Of a DNA stretch of 64,000 nucleotides, positions 25,500 through 36,690 are shown piece by piece. The stretch covers positions 52,174,180-52,238,179 of the forward strand of contig CM040741.1 in NCBI GenBank assembly GCA_022829145.1. The letters are read 5' to 3'. Position numbers and translations under genes: made by a program. The notes beneath the pieces were generated by a model. It searched no databases and was not told the DNA's origin. It was given only the letters and a program-made list of their open reading frames with translations. The stretch is from Albula goreensis. Its lineage: Eukaryota; Chordata; Actinopteri; Albuliformes; Albulidae. Within the stretch, counting starts at the first letter, position 1. Each line of letters opens with the position of its first letter.

Positions 25500-26112
25500 C
25501 TTACATAAATCATTCCGAGTCTGTGAATCAATAAAGTAGAAATAACAGAGGCGGCCATTTCCTGACAGAACTGCTCAAGAAGCGAAATAAAAGGGAGTTA
25601 ATTCGCTCGAAGGAGAATTAATGCAGTCGGTGATGAGCGCAGGTGCTGTCGGAAGTTTGCCAAATCAACAAAGGGGCTTTTTCCTGCAGTCCAAAAAGAA
25701 CAATACACCATTCGGCTCAACAAGCTGCATATCTTAGACGTAACTCCTAAAGCGACGCACCTCAGCAAATGAGATTGATACTCCAAAAGCGGCCACAGAT
25801 ATGTATGCCACCACCCTTGACATCCCAGGTGTTTGGGGGGCCTTTTATAATTTAGCATTTACTGTAAAAAGCTTTTACACAATTGTCTCCCGTGGTACTA
25901 AGTAAGAGCATTCTGATTTATGAAAAAAGACATGCCTCCACTCCTGTAGGACTCAATCTGAACAGCGCTCATTTAAATTGCACATAATCACTGTCTGAGT
26001 GCTGCCAAGCTCCTGCTACAGATAGCTTTTGTATGATTTGCATCGTTTTCAATGCCGACTGTAGGTCAGAATGCTCAGCACTTGTCAGGATTCATACTGA
26101 TTTTGTTTCCAG
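25500..26112. promoter_or_regulatory. Strongest candidate conserved non-coding element cluster
   Basis: About 600 bases of unique sequence with many retained CpGs (GAGGCGGCC, GAAGCGAAAT, TTAATTCGCTCGAAGG, GCAGTCGGTGATGAGCGC, CTAAAGCGACGCACC, AAAAGCGGCC) interleaved with AATTAATG, TTATAATTTAGC, ATTTAAATTGCACATAAT and GATTTGCAT-type motifs. Composition changes smoothly and no microsatellite or retroposon interrupts it. Open frames are short on both strands (for example 86 codons antisense at 25598-25858) and look unlike protein, so a regulatory role is preferred. The target gene is not identifiable. Confidence 0.5.
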
Positions 26113-26124
26113 GGCCGTTGGAAG
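26113..26124 (+). CDS. Candidate 12-nt microexon (low confidence)
   Basis: The sequence TTTTGTTTCCAG precedes 12 bases (GGCCGTTGGAAG), which are followed by gtatgtttct. This gives a strong acceptor and an acceptable donor around a frame-neutral segment that would encode Gly-Arg-Trp-Lys. It sits at the edge of the best conserved-element candidate, and neural microexons are known for having conserved flanking intron. No gene can be assigned and short splice look-alikes arise by chance. Confidence 0.15.
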
Positions 26125-26130
26125 GTATGT

Positions 26131-27639
26131 TTCTTTTGAAGCTGCTTTCTTTAATGCTTTTTTTCGTTCAGCTTTGAAAATAGGCACCATCAGAATATCC
26201 TCACCCTAAAAGAGCATCTTCTCTAAAAACAGGTAAATTGAAGATGGATTGATGTACCAAGAATTAACACCCACTCTGTCTAACCAGAAGATAGCCCTTC
26301 ATTTAATTTTGATTTTTTTCACTGATCTTTCTATTGATGTCTGCATTCATGTCTGCAGTCATTTAGATAAAAATATTCAGTGGTACTCCAATGATAAAAT
26401 ATTTATTCCATAACACAGACCAAATCTGCCCTTTAATTCACCTTTATTTGGTTACATGGCAAAAAGGGATGCAGGCAAGAAATGTAATTAGTTTTTCTTA
26501 ACAAACAATAAGCAATTTCGGTTCCTTCTCCCAGATCTGTCTACTGACTTGAGCATGTGCTTGGAATGCCCAGCTGAACACATTCCCAGCAACAATTCCA
26601 AATACCTGATTGGTCTGGAGTACGGTTTCAAGTGTGATCACAGTCACCACAATTTAAATAGGAGATTTTTATTTGTGGGAATGATATCATTTGAGACTGT
26701 ACTGTAGACAGACCCTCAATTGAATATTACAGTTCAAGCCTGTATATACATGATATCTTTTTTATGGGTTATATGACACATGTGGCATCATACAGTATGT
26801 TTAAAACATGATGTAATTTTATAGATGAATTGCTGCAGAAGTAAAATGATACAAGGAAAAAATGATGCAAAAACTGCCACAATGCACAGGTCTGTAGAAC
26901 ATGAGCCAAGCACACTTGGTTCTGCCAATGAGAATACTTTATTTAGATATTCTGTGCACTTCTGCCTGAGGGTGGGTTACAGGTAGGACCAAGTGGCCAA
27001 ACAGAAAGATGAGGACAGAGCAGTCAAATGGTTGGTACCAACAGCTGCCATCCATGCTGTGTCCAGTGCCTCTGGTTGTTATGACAGATGTGCCAGATCA
27101 AAGAGAGTAGCTTACAGGGACAGTGACCAGAGGTGGAGTGTAACTAAGAAGGAGAGTAAATATTTACTTTCAGACCGACGAAAAGTGACTGAACCTCCTC
27201 CAGGCCTGTAACAAAGATTGTTTTAAAACTAGTTTAAAAATAACCGGAACAATTCCCACTGAGAATGGACCCGAACTGCAGCCAAAGATGTGAGGGGTCA
27301 GGAGGACACTGCCCTGTGCTGGTCTTAACAGCTTGCTGAGCACACAGATATGCCTGCAGTTGTCAAAGCAACAGCCCATGCCATGGTTTGGAACTGAACT
27401 TTGATCCTCCTAACACTTCCACCAACCTTGAACAACCTGATGACTATTTTAATCATCCTCAGAACAATGCTGCACCTGCTGAATGAATCTGCATCTGCTA
27501 TGGTTATTAGCTTGTCATAAAATTTATAAATGGAAGACTTAGAAAAAGAAGCATGAAATTGATTTGCCTCTGGAAAACACCTCTGAAATTCTCCCTGGTG
27601 TTTCAGCAGCCAAAAAATGCATGAGCTGATGGGTGCATG
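26131..27639. other. No gene confirmed
   Basis: A 61-base segment at 26172-26232 has a good acceptor (TTTTTTTCGTTCAG) and donor (ACAG/gtaaat) but stops in all three frames. A CAGAGGTGG phrase at 27129 recalls a hAT terminus but no partner end with a target duplication was found. The 72-codon frame at 26993-27211 shows no known domain. Confidence 0.4.
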
Positions 27640-27785
27640 ACCAGATTTCCCATCAACGCCACTGAGCGTGTGTCATTTAGCTAAATGGAGCTGTTCTCTC
27701 CAGACACAAAACCCCTCCAAAGCACATCAAAAACAGCTAATGATCAGAGGACAGGTCTATCATGGAAAGTAACGAACTGGGTCTG
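27640..27785. promoter_or_regulatory. Possible conserved non-coding element
   Basis: Unique balanced block with CATCAACGCCACTGAGCGTG near 27651, TAGCTAAATGGAGCTG near 27678 and CAGCTAATGATCAGAGG near 27733, containing homeodomain-type TAATGA and E-box-type CAGCTA cores. Confidence 0.3.
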
Positions 27786-28273
27786 TGACAAATAAAGCCC
27801 CACAAAACTTTCCTTTATTGCAAGGACTGCTGAAGCATGGAAAAAAGAGGATAAAACAAAGACAGGCAATTTGCAATCTGCTGGCTGTGTTGCATAGATT
27901 CATGCCCAAATGTAGATGCAACAATTCTTAACACAAGAGAGGGTGGAGCTACATTTCCTATCAATCATTTCTTTCAGTCAGAAGGTTTTCTGCTCCACAG
28001 GAAAATAAAGTGATTGTATAAAGTCCCTGAATGCTCATGGGATATATTAGCCCAGTTATTAGTTTCATTTAACCTCATCTCTCCATCATAATATAAGAGT
28101 TGATAATACAAACAAAAGTTGATCATTTTATAGTATATAACACAGCATTCTGGACTCATGCATACCACACATGGTCTTAAGACATCTCTGTATGGTCTGA
28201 AGCTCGTTTACTGTGCACACAGAATAATCGCCTCTTGGAATAATGTTGTTGTCCAAATTGTGTTTAATGATGT
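27786..28273. other. No gene seen
   Basis: AT-rich unique sequence. The antisense 64-codon frame has no recognisable features. Confidence 0.5.
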
Positions 28274-28465
28274 TGTGGGCAGCTGTGCAGGCTAGCACTT
28301 CAGGGAGTTGAATGTGTAACCAGAAGGCTGCAGTGTGGAGTCCCTATTGAGGCACTTCTGTACAGTCCTTGATCAAGGCACTTAATGCTAATTGCTCAAG
28401 CAGATATCCAGCTGCATGAATGGGTAATGTAGTCCGCTCAGCAGATAAATGACTGTAATGCCTGA
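28274..28465 (+). mobile_element. tRNA-derived SINE (degraded)
   Basis: The head resembles a tRNA promoter: GGCTAGCACTTC-like A-box region, then AACCAGAAGGCTGCAGTG and GGAGTCCC as a decayed B box. It is followed by the fish SINE body phrases CTTGATCAAGGCACTTAAT and ATATCCAGCTGCATGAATGG. The same body recurs on the other strand at 32925-33150. The 3' tail has decayed. Confidence 0.75.
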
Positions 28466-28525
28466 GGATCCATCTCCAGTTTATGGCCAGGTTTGAGTCC
28501 TGGCATCACTAGTCAGTTTTTTTGG
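28466..28525 (+). mobile_element. Possible second tRNA-like SINE head
   Basis: CCAGGTTTGAGTCCTGGC at 28489-28506 is a good RNA polymerase III B-box with flanking complementary arms, as in a tRNA T-loop. No A box or SINE body was recognised, so this is a fragment at most. Confidence 0.3.
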
Positions 28526-29939
28526 GTGATTTTGTTTTGTATTTAGTGGCATGGATAGGTTTATTAATGTTCAAGCTTTCAACATTTTCCTCATCCATTT
28601 GATTCTGATGCTTTTTCTGAGCCATTGTTAATCATTATATTCAGTGTTGTGCAATTTTCCCAAATCTCCTTTTCCTGAAGGTCAAGTGATAATATTTTGT
28701 TTTGGTATTTTAAGTCCAGCTGACCAACAGCCTTCTTGGTCAGTTGCAGAAAAGCACTACACCATTAGGGACACAAAAAATAAGCTTTAGAATACAAACA
28801 AAAGCAACTGCATGTGAGCTGAATACATTTTGTCACATACAGAAAACATATTTAATCTTTACTGTAATTAGTGGTGGTCAAATTATAGTATATAGTCTTG
28901 AAGTATAGTCTTGCATCACTACAGTCTTGTACCTTGTATCCTTCAAAAAAGGCTCGCTAGATTGATGCTGATGTAACATGTCTGATATAAAAAACAGTAG
29001 TTTTACGATAGTGGGGCTGTAAATCATCTTGGAATATATTGTCTAGCTGGTAAAATGAACAGAACTTCTAACAGTTCAAACTGATCTGATTGTCAGAAAT
29101 GGGGATTGTAGGTGGTATTTGTGGGTACACTACACTAATACTTTTAGTGAGGCAGAGCAACAATTCCTAGGCAAATATTATAAGGAATTATGGATGACTC
29201 ATTCAATTATTTCTGAAATTTACATTAGGTGTGTTTTTTTATCCTGATGAGGTTAATGACAGTACCATAACTAATAAAAAGCCAAATGGTAGTAGGGCAA
29301 GCAACACTGCCTCAAAGGTATCGAGGGAGAACTGCTCAATTAGTCGAAAAACTGCCCAGAAATTACTTTTGCCTGCAAGATAGGGATCTGTTGCTTTGCT
29401 AACTGACCCACAAACCAGTTTCCCCCTAAATAGTGACTCAGCTGTCCATGAAATCCATTTTACACAGAATGCAAATGAAGTGATCATTGATTTATTTAAT
29501 GAGCTAGATTATTACAAATATGCTCAAATGGTCTGAAAGGCAATGGATGAAAGAACAGCAAGGTTAATGTCAAAGTGCAAAGATAAAGGTTAAATGTTAA
29601 GCAGATCCCAGACCGAAATGAAGTGCATTAAAAAAATAGTCCTCCATACATAGAATCATAGTGCATGCACTGCACAATGATCTACTGATAAAAAATAGGG
29701 TTTAGTCATCCATTATTTGTGCTAACATAAAATGAAGAAGATTGTACAAAATATTAATAAAGAACATGAATCTCTATACTTCCTCTGCCTCACAATAAAT
29801 AAAATACTGAAGAAAATATTCAATGTGGGCTCATGGCTAGACACATTCTGCTTGGCAACCCCCTCTCTGAATACTTATTAGTCGGCTTTATTTGTGTGCA
29901 TAGTCTTGTCTCTCACTCAGGTCGAGCTGAGATTACCAT
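28526..29939. other. No gene seen
   Basis: AT-rich. Phrases around AGTCTTG recur near 28888, 28904 and 28923. The antisense 82-codon frame at 29239-29487 lacks domain support. Confidence 0.5.
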
Positions 29940-30200
29940 CTTTGGATTTACACACCCCTGATCTCCTTTGCCATTGAGCCTCTCTCAGTCAGTGCGATAC
30001 GGTAACCTTCGTCACTGATACAGTGCCAGAAAACTGGGTCGTGAGTCTGCGTTTTCTGCTGCCTTGCATTCAGTACTGCCCCACACTGGTGACCCATGAA
30101 AAATCAATTTTGATGCCACAGTGTTTCAGAATTAAGAATTTGGCCGTGTCCAATCGGTGAGGAGGGGTTGGGGAACCTGGCTTTGGGATTTAAATAAAGC
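29940..30200. promoter_or_regulatory. Possible conserved non-coding element
   Basis: Balanced unique block with retained CpGs (CAGTGCGATACGG, CCTTCGTCACTG, GGGTCGTGAGTCTGCG, GGCCGTGTCCAATCGG, in that order from 29992 to 30160). It includes CCAAT in CpG context and AAATCAATTTTGAT. Confidence 0.3.
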
Positions 30201-31250
30201 TAACAGGCCAGAGCTGAAGGCATGCCGAGTCTCTGACAGTTTCATGGTGTAACGGGTGGAGAGGGTTGGAAGAGGGAGGAGTGAAGCCCTCTGTTTTGTT
30301 CACGATGACACTCCTGTCATGTCACTCATGCCCCCGCTGTTGTTCAAGTCACCTCAGAACCTGGAATGCTATGCCAGCTTGTGCTACCAATGCCAGCTTG
30401 CACTCAAAAACTTGGCCTGAAAAACAGAATCAGTTTAACTTGCCCTGAGTGCTCTCACTGATTACATGAGAAGTCATAGCACGTGCATATTAAATATGTG
30501 AGTGGATTGATAATCCCTTTAATGCAATGTGATTTAGTAACATAGTCATCGAATAATAATAATAATCAGCTATTTTGTTCATTAATTGTGTGCTACCATT
30601 TGGCCATGGAAGGTCACCAGAGAGCAACGGCACTAATGAGTTTAATCAGCTTACCCTTGTGAAGTTCAGCCTGTTTTCTTCTTTCCAATGTGCACCTTCA
30701 GATGCAGCAGGTAATACAGTGGTTTAGACACTGAACATGTGCCTTTGAACATGTGCCATGCTCAATACACCACCCAAAGGCCCCATACCCAAGCTGCTGA
30801 GGAGGTAGCCTGGACCTCATGTCCATAGTGTAGCACATCAGAAGATGAGCTACTATATCTGTTAATGCATAACATAAGTATATGTACAATTTGTTTTATA
30901 AATGATTTACAGTGAATACTCAACAAAGGGTCAATCTTATCTTAGAAGGGCTGGTGTATGCTGGGATAAAGCACACAAATGTAATTAAGAAATGTACATA
31001 CAATTGGCTTTGAATGGTGTATTACCTTTATGTGAATAAAACACCATAGGGAGGGCTACTCAGTTTTGCCGCTACCTCAGTCAAACTAGCTCTGTTACAT
31101 GTCAAGCAGATCTCAATAGATGATCAATGCTTTGGGTAGAACAGTACAGTGCTGCAAGATAAACACTAGCACTAAAAACTGTCAGTTCAGACAGGTTACA
31201 ATAAAGTTTTGGTGGAAGTATTAGGTGGCAGATCGATACCTGCAGAATGT
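30201..31250. other. No gene seen
   Basis: Mixed composition. TGAACATGTGCC occurs twice at about 30732 and 30747. No exon-like unit was recognised. Confidence 0.5.
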
Positions 31251-31271
31251 AGAGAGAGAGAGAGAAAGAGA
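31251..31271. repeat. (GA)n microsatellite
   Basis: About ten GA units with one A interruption. Confidence 0.9.
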
Positions 31272-31689
31272 GCAGTTCAGGATTTCACAAACTAGTCTGT
31301 GGTTACATTGAAATTGAACATTATAATTTCAGAAAAAATTCAGTATGTCTTCCCAATGCTTGTAATGTAAATCTAGGGTAATTTTTACATTAAAAATATC
31401 TTCAGTACACACTGTCTCTGCTTGATCTACACACTCATTTCTTTTGTCATTTAATTTCAATGTATAATCCATAATTTTGTACCCTGGGATAGCCAGTGGT
31501 ACTGTGAATGTATTATACTGGCATTATATCATGAAGTCACTCTCTAACTGATATGCCATTACCTCATCCTCAGTGAAAAATTATGCATGAAAAAATGAAA
31601 GGTTTACTCTGTCACACATAGAGATTGCAGGCCCCTTTATTTGCAAATCAGTGCAATGAAGTTATCTGACTGATTTGCATTCCAATTGC
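31272..31689. other. No gene seen
   Basis: AT-rich unique sequence. Confidence 0.5.
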
Positions 31690-32125
31690 AGGAGTAAAAA
31701 AATAGCCCACATTGATCCCTTCCCCCTGGTGTGGACTCTGTGCATTCGATAGTGGCAGACAAGCCTGAGCTGGAGTGCCATCTCTTGGACCACGGAACTG
31801 CTGGTCTTACAAGCCAATTGCATGTGACCCTTCCGCAGCGGTCTGCCTGTGGCTGTGAGTGACCCGGCCTGCTTTCCCAGCCTATGGTACATTCAGATGA
31901 GGTTCTTAGAAGACAAATTAGGAGCCCTCTACAAAGAGAGAGACCTCCCCCAGGCTTGGAGACTAGAGCGGGCCAGGTCCGAAGACTGCTCGTGATGAGC
32001 GTCCGTGTGATTAATAAAAGATGGTGGGCGCCAGATGATCCAGACAGGGTGCTTTTTGATCTGGCTCATCGAGGTGGGAGTGTGGGTAGTTGGGTAGATG
32101 GAGGAACGCTGGTGAACTGAGGTTG
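31690..32125. promoter_or_regulatory. Long GC-richer CpG-bearing block, probable conserved non-coding element
   Basis: About 430 bases near 50% GC with retained CpGs (CATTCGATAG, CCACGGAACTG, CTTCCGCAGCGG, TAGAGCGGGCC, GGTCCGAAG, GCTCGTGATGAGCGTCCGTGTG, GGGCGCCAG, CATCGAGG). An open frame at 31884-32120 encodes 78 residues ending in an Arg/Trp/Asp-rich stretch that matches no family I know. A CTCF-like phrase (GTGCCATCTCTTGG) lies at 31775-31788. A regulatory element is favoured; an unrecognised exon remains possible. Confidence 0.35.
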
Positions 32126-32778
32126 TACCCTCCTTACTTTTCACTTCTTACTGCGACTGGTCAGACTCCTGTGTCTGGCATGGCCAATGAGTTATATGTC
32201 AATTATTCATTATTCCTTCATCGCTTCTGCCTAGAGATATCTATGGCTCTTGGACGGTTTCCGTGAGAATCAGAATGATCTGTATTTTTGGGTGGGTTAG
32301 GTTAGTTTTTCACAAAGGATTTGTCAAGGTATATTTTGATGCACCCTACTAAAAGTGATTAAATATCATACTTGTCCCTGTGTAATAAACAATAATAAAT
32401 AAGTCTCTCTTGTTCATAAAGTATATAAAATAAATTTCACATGAGCACATATGGTGTATGTAATCACATGTAGATATATGTTAATAATGTGGCATGTGTG
32501 ATCATCTGACATGTGGTGTACCTATGACATATTTTAAATGACTAAAAATTCATGTGAATCACATGTACAGGTCTCAGGTGATTTCCCCCACAGGCCGTAC
32601 TCAGTAAATGTGATATTGAAGGATTTCCAGATCATATATTTCAATCATTTGTGAATCAGACATATTTTACCTCTTGCTAGCTTCAGGAGGTAAGTATAAA
32701 ATGTCCTTTGTCCTAAAACTGCTTTACTGTACTCTGTGAGCTCTGTTTGATTTCCTGTTTGGCATTGAATATATTTGG

Positions 32779-32780
<2 letters not shown>
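32126..32780. other. No gene seen
   Basis: AT-rich, with several ACATGTG/CACATGT phrases between 32440 and 32570 (CATGTGTGATCATCTGACATGTGG and similar). No exon-like unit. Confidence 0.5.

Positions 32781-32862
<82 letters not shown>
32781..32862. repeat. (CA)41 microsatellite
   Basis: An uninterrupted CA run of 82 bases. Open frames through it are artefacts. Confidence 0.97.
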
Positions 32863-32865
<3 letters not shown>

Positions 32866-32924
32866 ATGCAGATTTATCACTGACCCCTGTTGTTCTGAAA
32901 CACTGAGATGCTGTGCATTACTAT

Positions 32925-33150
32925 TTATAATGCATTATTTATTTCGTTTGTTGAGGGCCCTACACAGGGTATCTGGCTTAGACTGCACAATATCAATTTA
33001 CACAGCTGGATGTTGACTGAGGCAATTCCAATTAAGTACTTTGTTCAAGGGTGCTGCAGCATTGTCCAGCCGAGGATATGATCCTGAAACCCTCTGGTTA
33101 CAAGCCAGACATCCTGTCTGTAACTCCACATTCCCACTCACATCATACTG
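32925..33150 (-). mobile_element. tRNA-derived SINE, minus strand
   Basis: Read on the minus strand: a tRNA-like head with TGTAACCAGAGGGTTTCAGG and the B-box remnant GGATCATATCC, then ACCCTTGAACAAAGTACTTA, CAACATCCAGCTGTGTAAAT, a decayed GATAC...GGGCCC segment and an A-rich tail (AATAAATAATG). Order and phrases match the copy at 28274. Typical fish tRNA-SINE plus LINE-like tail architecture. Confidence 0.75.
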
Positions 33151-33340
33151 TGTTTTCCTTATCCTCTTTTCCTTTGTCCTCACTCTGAAAGAAATTGTCA
33201 GAATTTGTTTTTTTTTTTGGCAAACTCCCATAGTTGGTGGGTCCCTGCTCAAGAACATTTCACACATATCTTGCTAGTTATGAGATACTTTTTGAATGCA
33301 TACTTCCTCACAAATGTTTTTATTTATTCTCCAGCTTTCT
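33151..33340. other. No gene seen
   Basis: T-rich spacer, including a 10-T run near 33210. Confidence 0.5.
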
Positions 33341-33650
33341 TCATCTCTCTGCGCTTTGCCCAATATCGCTCAGCTTGAATATGTCCTGGGAGTGTCGCCG
33401 TTGCCTGGTTACACAACACTTCAGCCATCTTTCTTCTGCCAGTGAGAGATTTGGCTTTAATCCAAATTAATGACCATTACATGCTCCGGGGGGTGGTCTG
33501 ATCCAAAAAAAGCACAACAGCTGATTCTGAATCCAAAACCGCTTTAAGCGTTGGTGTCCTTCCTGCTCAGCGATCATTTGATAGATGTTCACGCCACGTC
33601 ATTACTGCGGATTTATCATGCCGCTCCTCATTTCTGTGAGAAATTCAAGC
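33341..33650. promoter_or_regulatory. Probable conserved non-coding element
   Basis: Unique block with an RFX-like GTTGCCTGGTTAC at 33400-33412, TAATCCAAATTAATGACC near 33458, GGTGGTCTGATCC, AACCGCTTTAAGCG near 33537 and CACGCCACGTCATTACTGCGG near 33590 (CRE-like ACGTCA). CpG retention and motif variety exceed the flanks. Confidence 0.4.
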
Positions 33651-33656
33651 CTTTGG

Positions 33657-33701
33657 TTTATTTATTTATTTATTTATTTATTTATGTTTTTTTTTTTTTT
33701 T
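33657..33701. repeat. (TTTA)n then poly-T
   Basis: Seven TTTA units (33657-33684) followed by about 15 T (33687-33701). Confidence 0.95.
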
Positions 33702-34308
33702 GGAGAATGGAGTAGTTGAAATATTATATTCATGAACTTGATCACATTCCTGTAATTGAACCCACCGTAATGAGCTTTTAAAGAATTGAATAAACTGAAG
33801 TATGGTATGTGACAAAATAATATTTCTGAGAATAGTGCACATGGCCACCATGGCTGTTGTATGAAACAATGTATTGTGTTGCAGTTGCCTTTCCAGTAAA
33901 CTGTATATTTCAGTTCAAAATCAATACCCATACAATTTCATAAAGTATGAATCTATCAGTAATTGAAATAACACCAAATAATACAAGAATATCTATCACC
34001 TAATACGTTTTGCTGTCCTTTACCTTCAGAACAGCTTGAATCTTTCTTGCTATTCTGTTGTATAAGTCGGAACCATATCCTACTCGATGAGGAACTTTAT
34101 TGGCTATTAATGAAATAGTTTGATTCCATTTGCATCGATGAGCACATGATGTGTTGGATTTACACATACTTTTACATTACTCACAAATGTAGCTTTTGCG
34201 TTAACGTAAGCATTGCTTTATAGGATCAGGAAGAACTGATTTCCTTTGCACCCCTGTCATATTGTTTGAATATTTATCTCATGACTTTGACCTATTTTTA
34301 TTATAGAA
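33702..34308. other. No gene seen
   Basis: AT-rich. Antisense frames of 63-85 codons begin beyond the T tract and have no domain. Confidence 0.5.
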
Positions 34309-34345
34309 GTACCTACACACAGACATGAGCTCTGTGTGTAGGTAC
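34309..34345. repeat. Perfect 15-bp inverted repeat, 7-base loop
   Basis: GTACCTACACACAGA at 34309-34323 is exactly complementary to 34331-34345. The loop is CATGAGC. Confidence 0.85.
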
Positions 34346-36399
34346 CTCTGCAAAACAAACAAACTGGAGAAGAAAAATCTTCAGAATCTTACGTATAGCG
34401 TCTGTAACTGAATCTGTATTTGTTTTGTCAGTATATATAGTAGGCTTGAAACAATCCAGGTGATGTAAAAGTGTATAATAGTTGAGCATGTAGTGATTTT
34501 GATGATGGCAAAATTGTCATGATGAGAAGAATGGCCATGAATTTTAGAATGCCGTCATTTTTATTTCCGACCAACATTTTCACAAACTGCATTGTAATGT
34601 AAATTCTACTGAATAAATGCATAAATACAAATATTGCAATAACAACATTTTTCTCAAACAGTTGCAGTTTCACCATCAATATTCACACATCTCATGCATT
34701 TATATGATAATACATTGCTTCCGAACATTTGGCTGGTAGAGTCAAGAAATTCAAAGAGGACATTAAATATTTCACAGTTTACTATTATGGGGAGTATACT
34801 GTAAGATATACAAACTCTAAAGGTACAGTTTGATTAGTCAGCTGAATGCAATATAGATTTAGAAGTATTGCAGTAAATGTTTCTTTATTCACATTAAGCT
34901 ATTTATTATCATAGACGAAAAAGGGTGATCATTCAACCAAAACAAGTCATATGCTGGTTCATATACAAAATCTGATCTATGTAATATATAGTATAATTAT
35001 ATAAAATTATATAAATCTCATCTATATATAACACCTCTCGTGGGTTTTGATATAATGACTCATATACTGTATATGACACATTATATTAACACCCCTGAGA
35101 GGTTTTATTTTCTCCATGTTGCATTTTCCCACTGGTGTGAATGTAATCACACCCACTGGGATCTTCCCCCACATACTCAGGAGGAAGTGGTTGTGCACAT
35201 ACCTGACTCTTCCTAATTATGTGTCTCGTCTTTACAATTTTTCCCAATGCTGATGCAATTCAGATCTCAAGTTATCTATACTGAAGTTAGCATACTTAGT
35301 TCAAGCAGAAACTTGAGTTACTTTAGTCACTTTGCCCATTACAAGTAAAAGCACCAGGTGGACTGAATCTCCCAGCTATGCGACCCAAAACTGTGCCACC
35401 AACATGGGCCTTTACCTCAGTCAGCAACGGCAACATTTCATCATGCATTTGTTAGACAAATCCTGAACCAGACAATTTGTACCATATCAGACAATGCATT
35501 TATGAAATCAAAGGATGTTAAACAATGAGGGTGTGTATTTTGAAAAAAAAAAAAAGAAAAACAAATGCCAGCAGCTTGCATGTCCTTCTTTTGTTTCCTG
35601 TCAAGAGATACATTACCACTGCATCAGCATGTCAGTTTTGCTTATTTCTCACATGGGAGTCATACATCAGTCAACAATCATGAGTGCTATACCAAATTCA
35701 GCAAGTATATGAGGTTGTGTACAAATTTATAGGAGAAGAGTTGCACTACATCAGTACCCTCTGTAGGAAATACTTGTTTAACTCCAGGCATTACACTTAG
35801 TTTTATGCAAAGGATTTATGTCTGTGTAAGGAAAGAGGAAGTAACATGGAAATTGGTGGGAAAAAAATAACTAAAATCCCTTCAGATCCATATGTCATCT
35901 AGACCTGTTAAAGACATTCCTGTTGAAGTAATTCAGACTCTTCTGGCTCAACCATATGAATAACACAGGGGATTATTAAGATTATTAAGATAGCGATACA
36001 AGAGTATTCAGAAATGGGGCAGAAAATACAAATTATGTTTGCCATTCTATCTCATTGTGCTAGGTGTATGATTTCAAATGTACAAAAGGAGATAATGTAT
36101 TTATCAGTGCCCTTTAGTCATAATTGAATAACTTAGTAATAATGAAGAAATGCGTATGTATTTTTAATCAGCTGTCATTTTGACATTGGACTAATTGTTA
36201 CTGGATCAGACAGTTAGCATTCTGTAATAGAGATGCAAATGGTAGATAAATCATTTGACGTATATAACTGCATCCTCCCAAACTTCTTGAACTCCCACTT
36301 CACCATCTGTGAGACTAAATCTTATTCCATTCCAAAGCTTATCTGACAGTTCTCATCTTCTCTTGAAAAAAAGCATGTCATCTAAATATATTCAGTGGA
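34346..36399. other. No gene seen
   Basis: AT-rich, with dense ATATA runs near 34980-35090. No coding or mobile-element signature. Confidence 0.5.
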
Positions 36400-36690
36400 T
36401 CCAAGGTGCAGGCACATGCAGTAGGCCGTCCCTCAGAGTAAGCATGCAGCCTGCCTGACTAAAAAATATATCCACCGAGCTTAACTGTCATGTGCAGTGT
36501 TGGCGCTAGGACTCCCCAGACCGCTTCCATGTCAAAACAACAACTGAGGGAGCTATTCAATCTGACTGCCCTGCAGAATGCCCATAACTTTTGGCCCAGC
36601 TTTAAACTAATTGCAACGCATTTCATCTTATCCTACCAATGGCACATCATGGGCTTGATGTGAAGACGAGACATTGATATGAGCTCAGGA
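36400..36690. promoter_or_regulatory. Possible conserved non-coding element
   Basis: Unique block with retained CpGs (GGCCGTCCC, CACCGAGC, TTGGCGCTAGG, GACCGCTTCC, TGCAACGCATTTC) and homeodomain-type TAAACTAATTGC. Flanks are AT-rich. Confidence 0.3.

Noticed and set aside
26172-26232. 61-base segment with a strong acceptor and a fair donor
   Set aside because: Stops occur in all three frames, so it cannot be an internal coding exon. A poison or non-coding exon could not be supported from sequence alone.
26993-27211. 72-codon plus-strand frame rich in Lys/Arg/Asp
   Set aside because: No initiation context, splice partner or known family. Length is within chance expectation.
27129-27590. Possible hAT element starting CAGAGGTGG and ending CACCTCTG
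   Set aside because: The 8-base flanks do not match as a target duplication and the subterminal sequence is not inverted, so the ends are probably unrelated.
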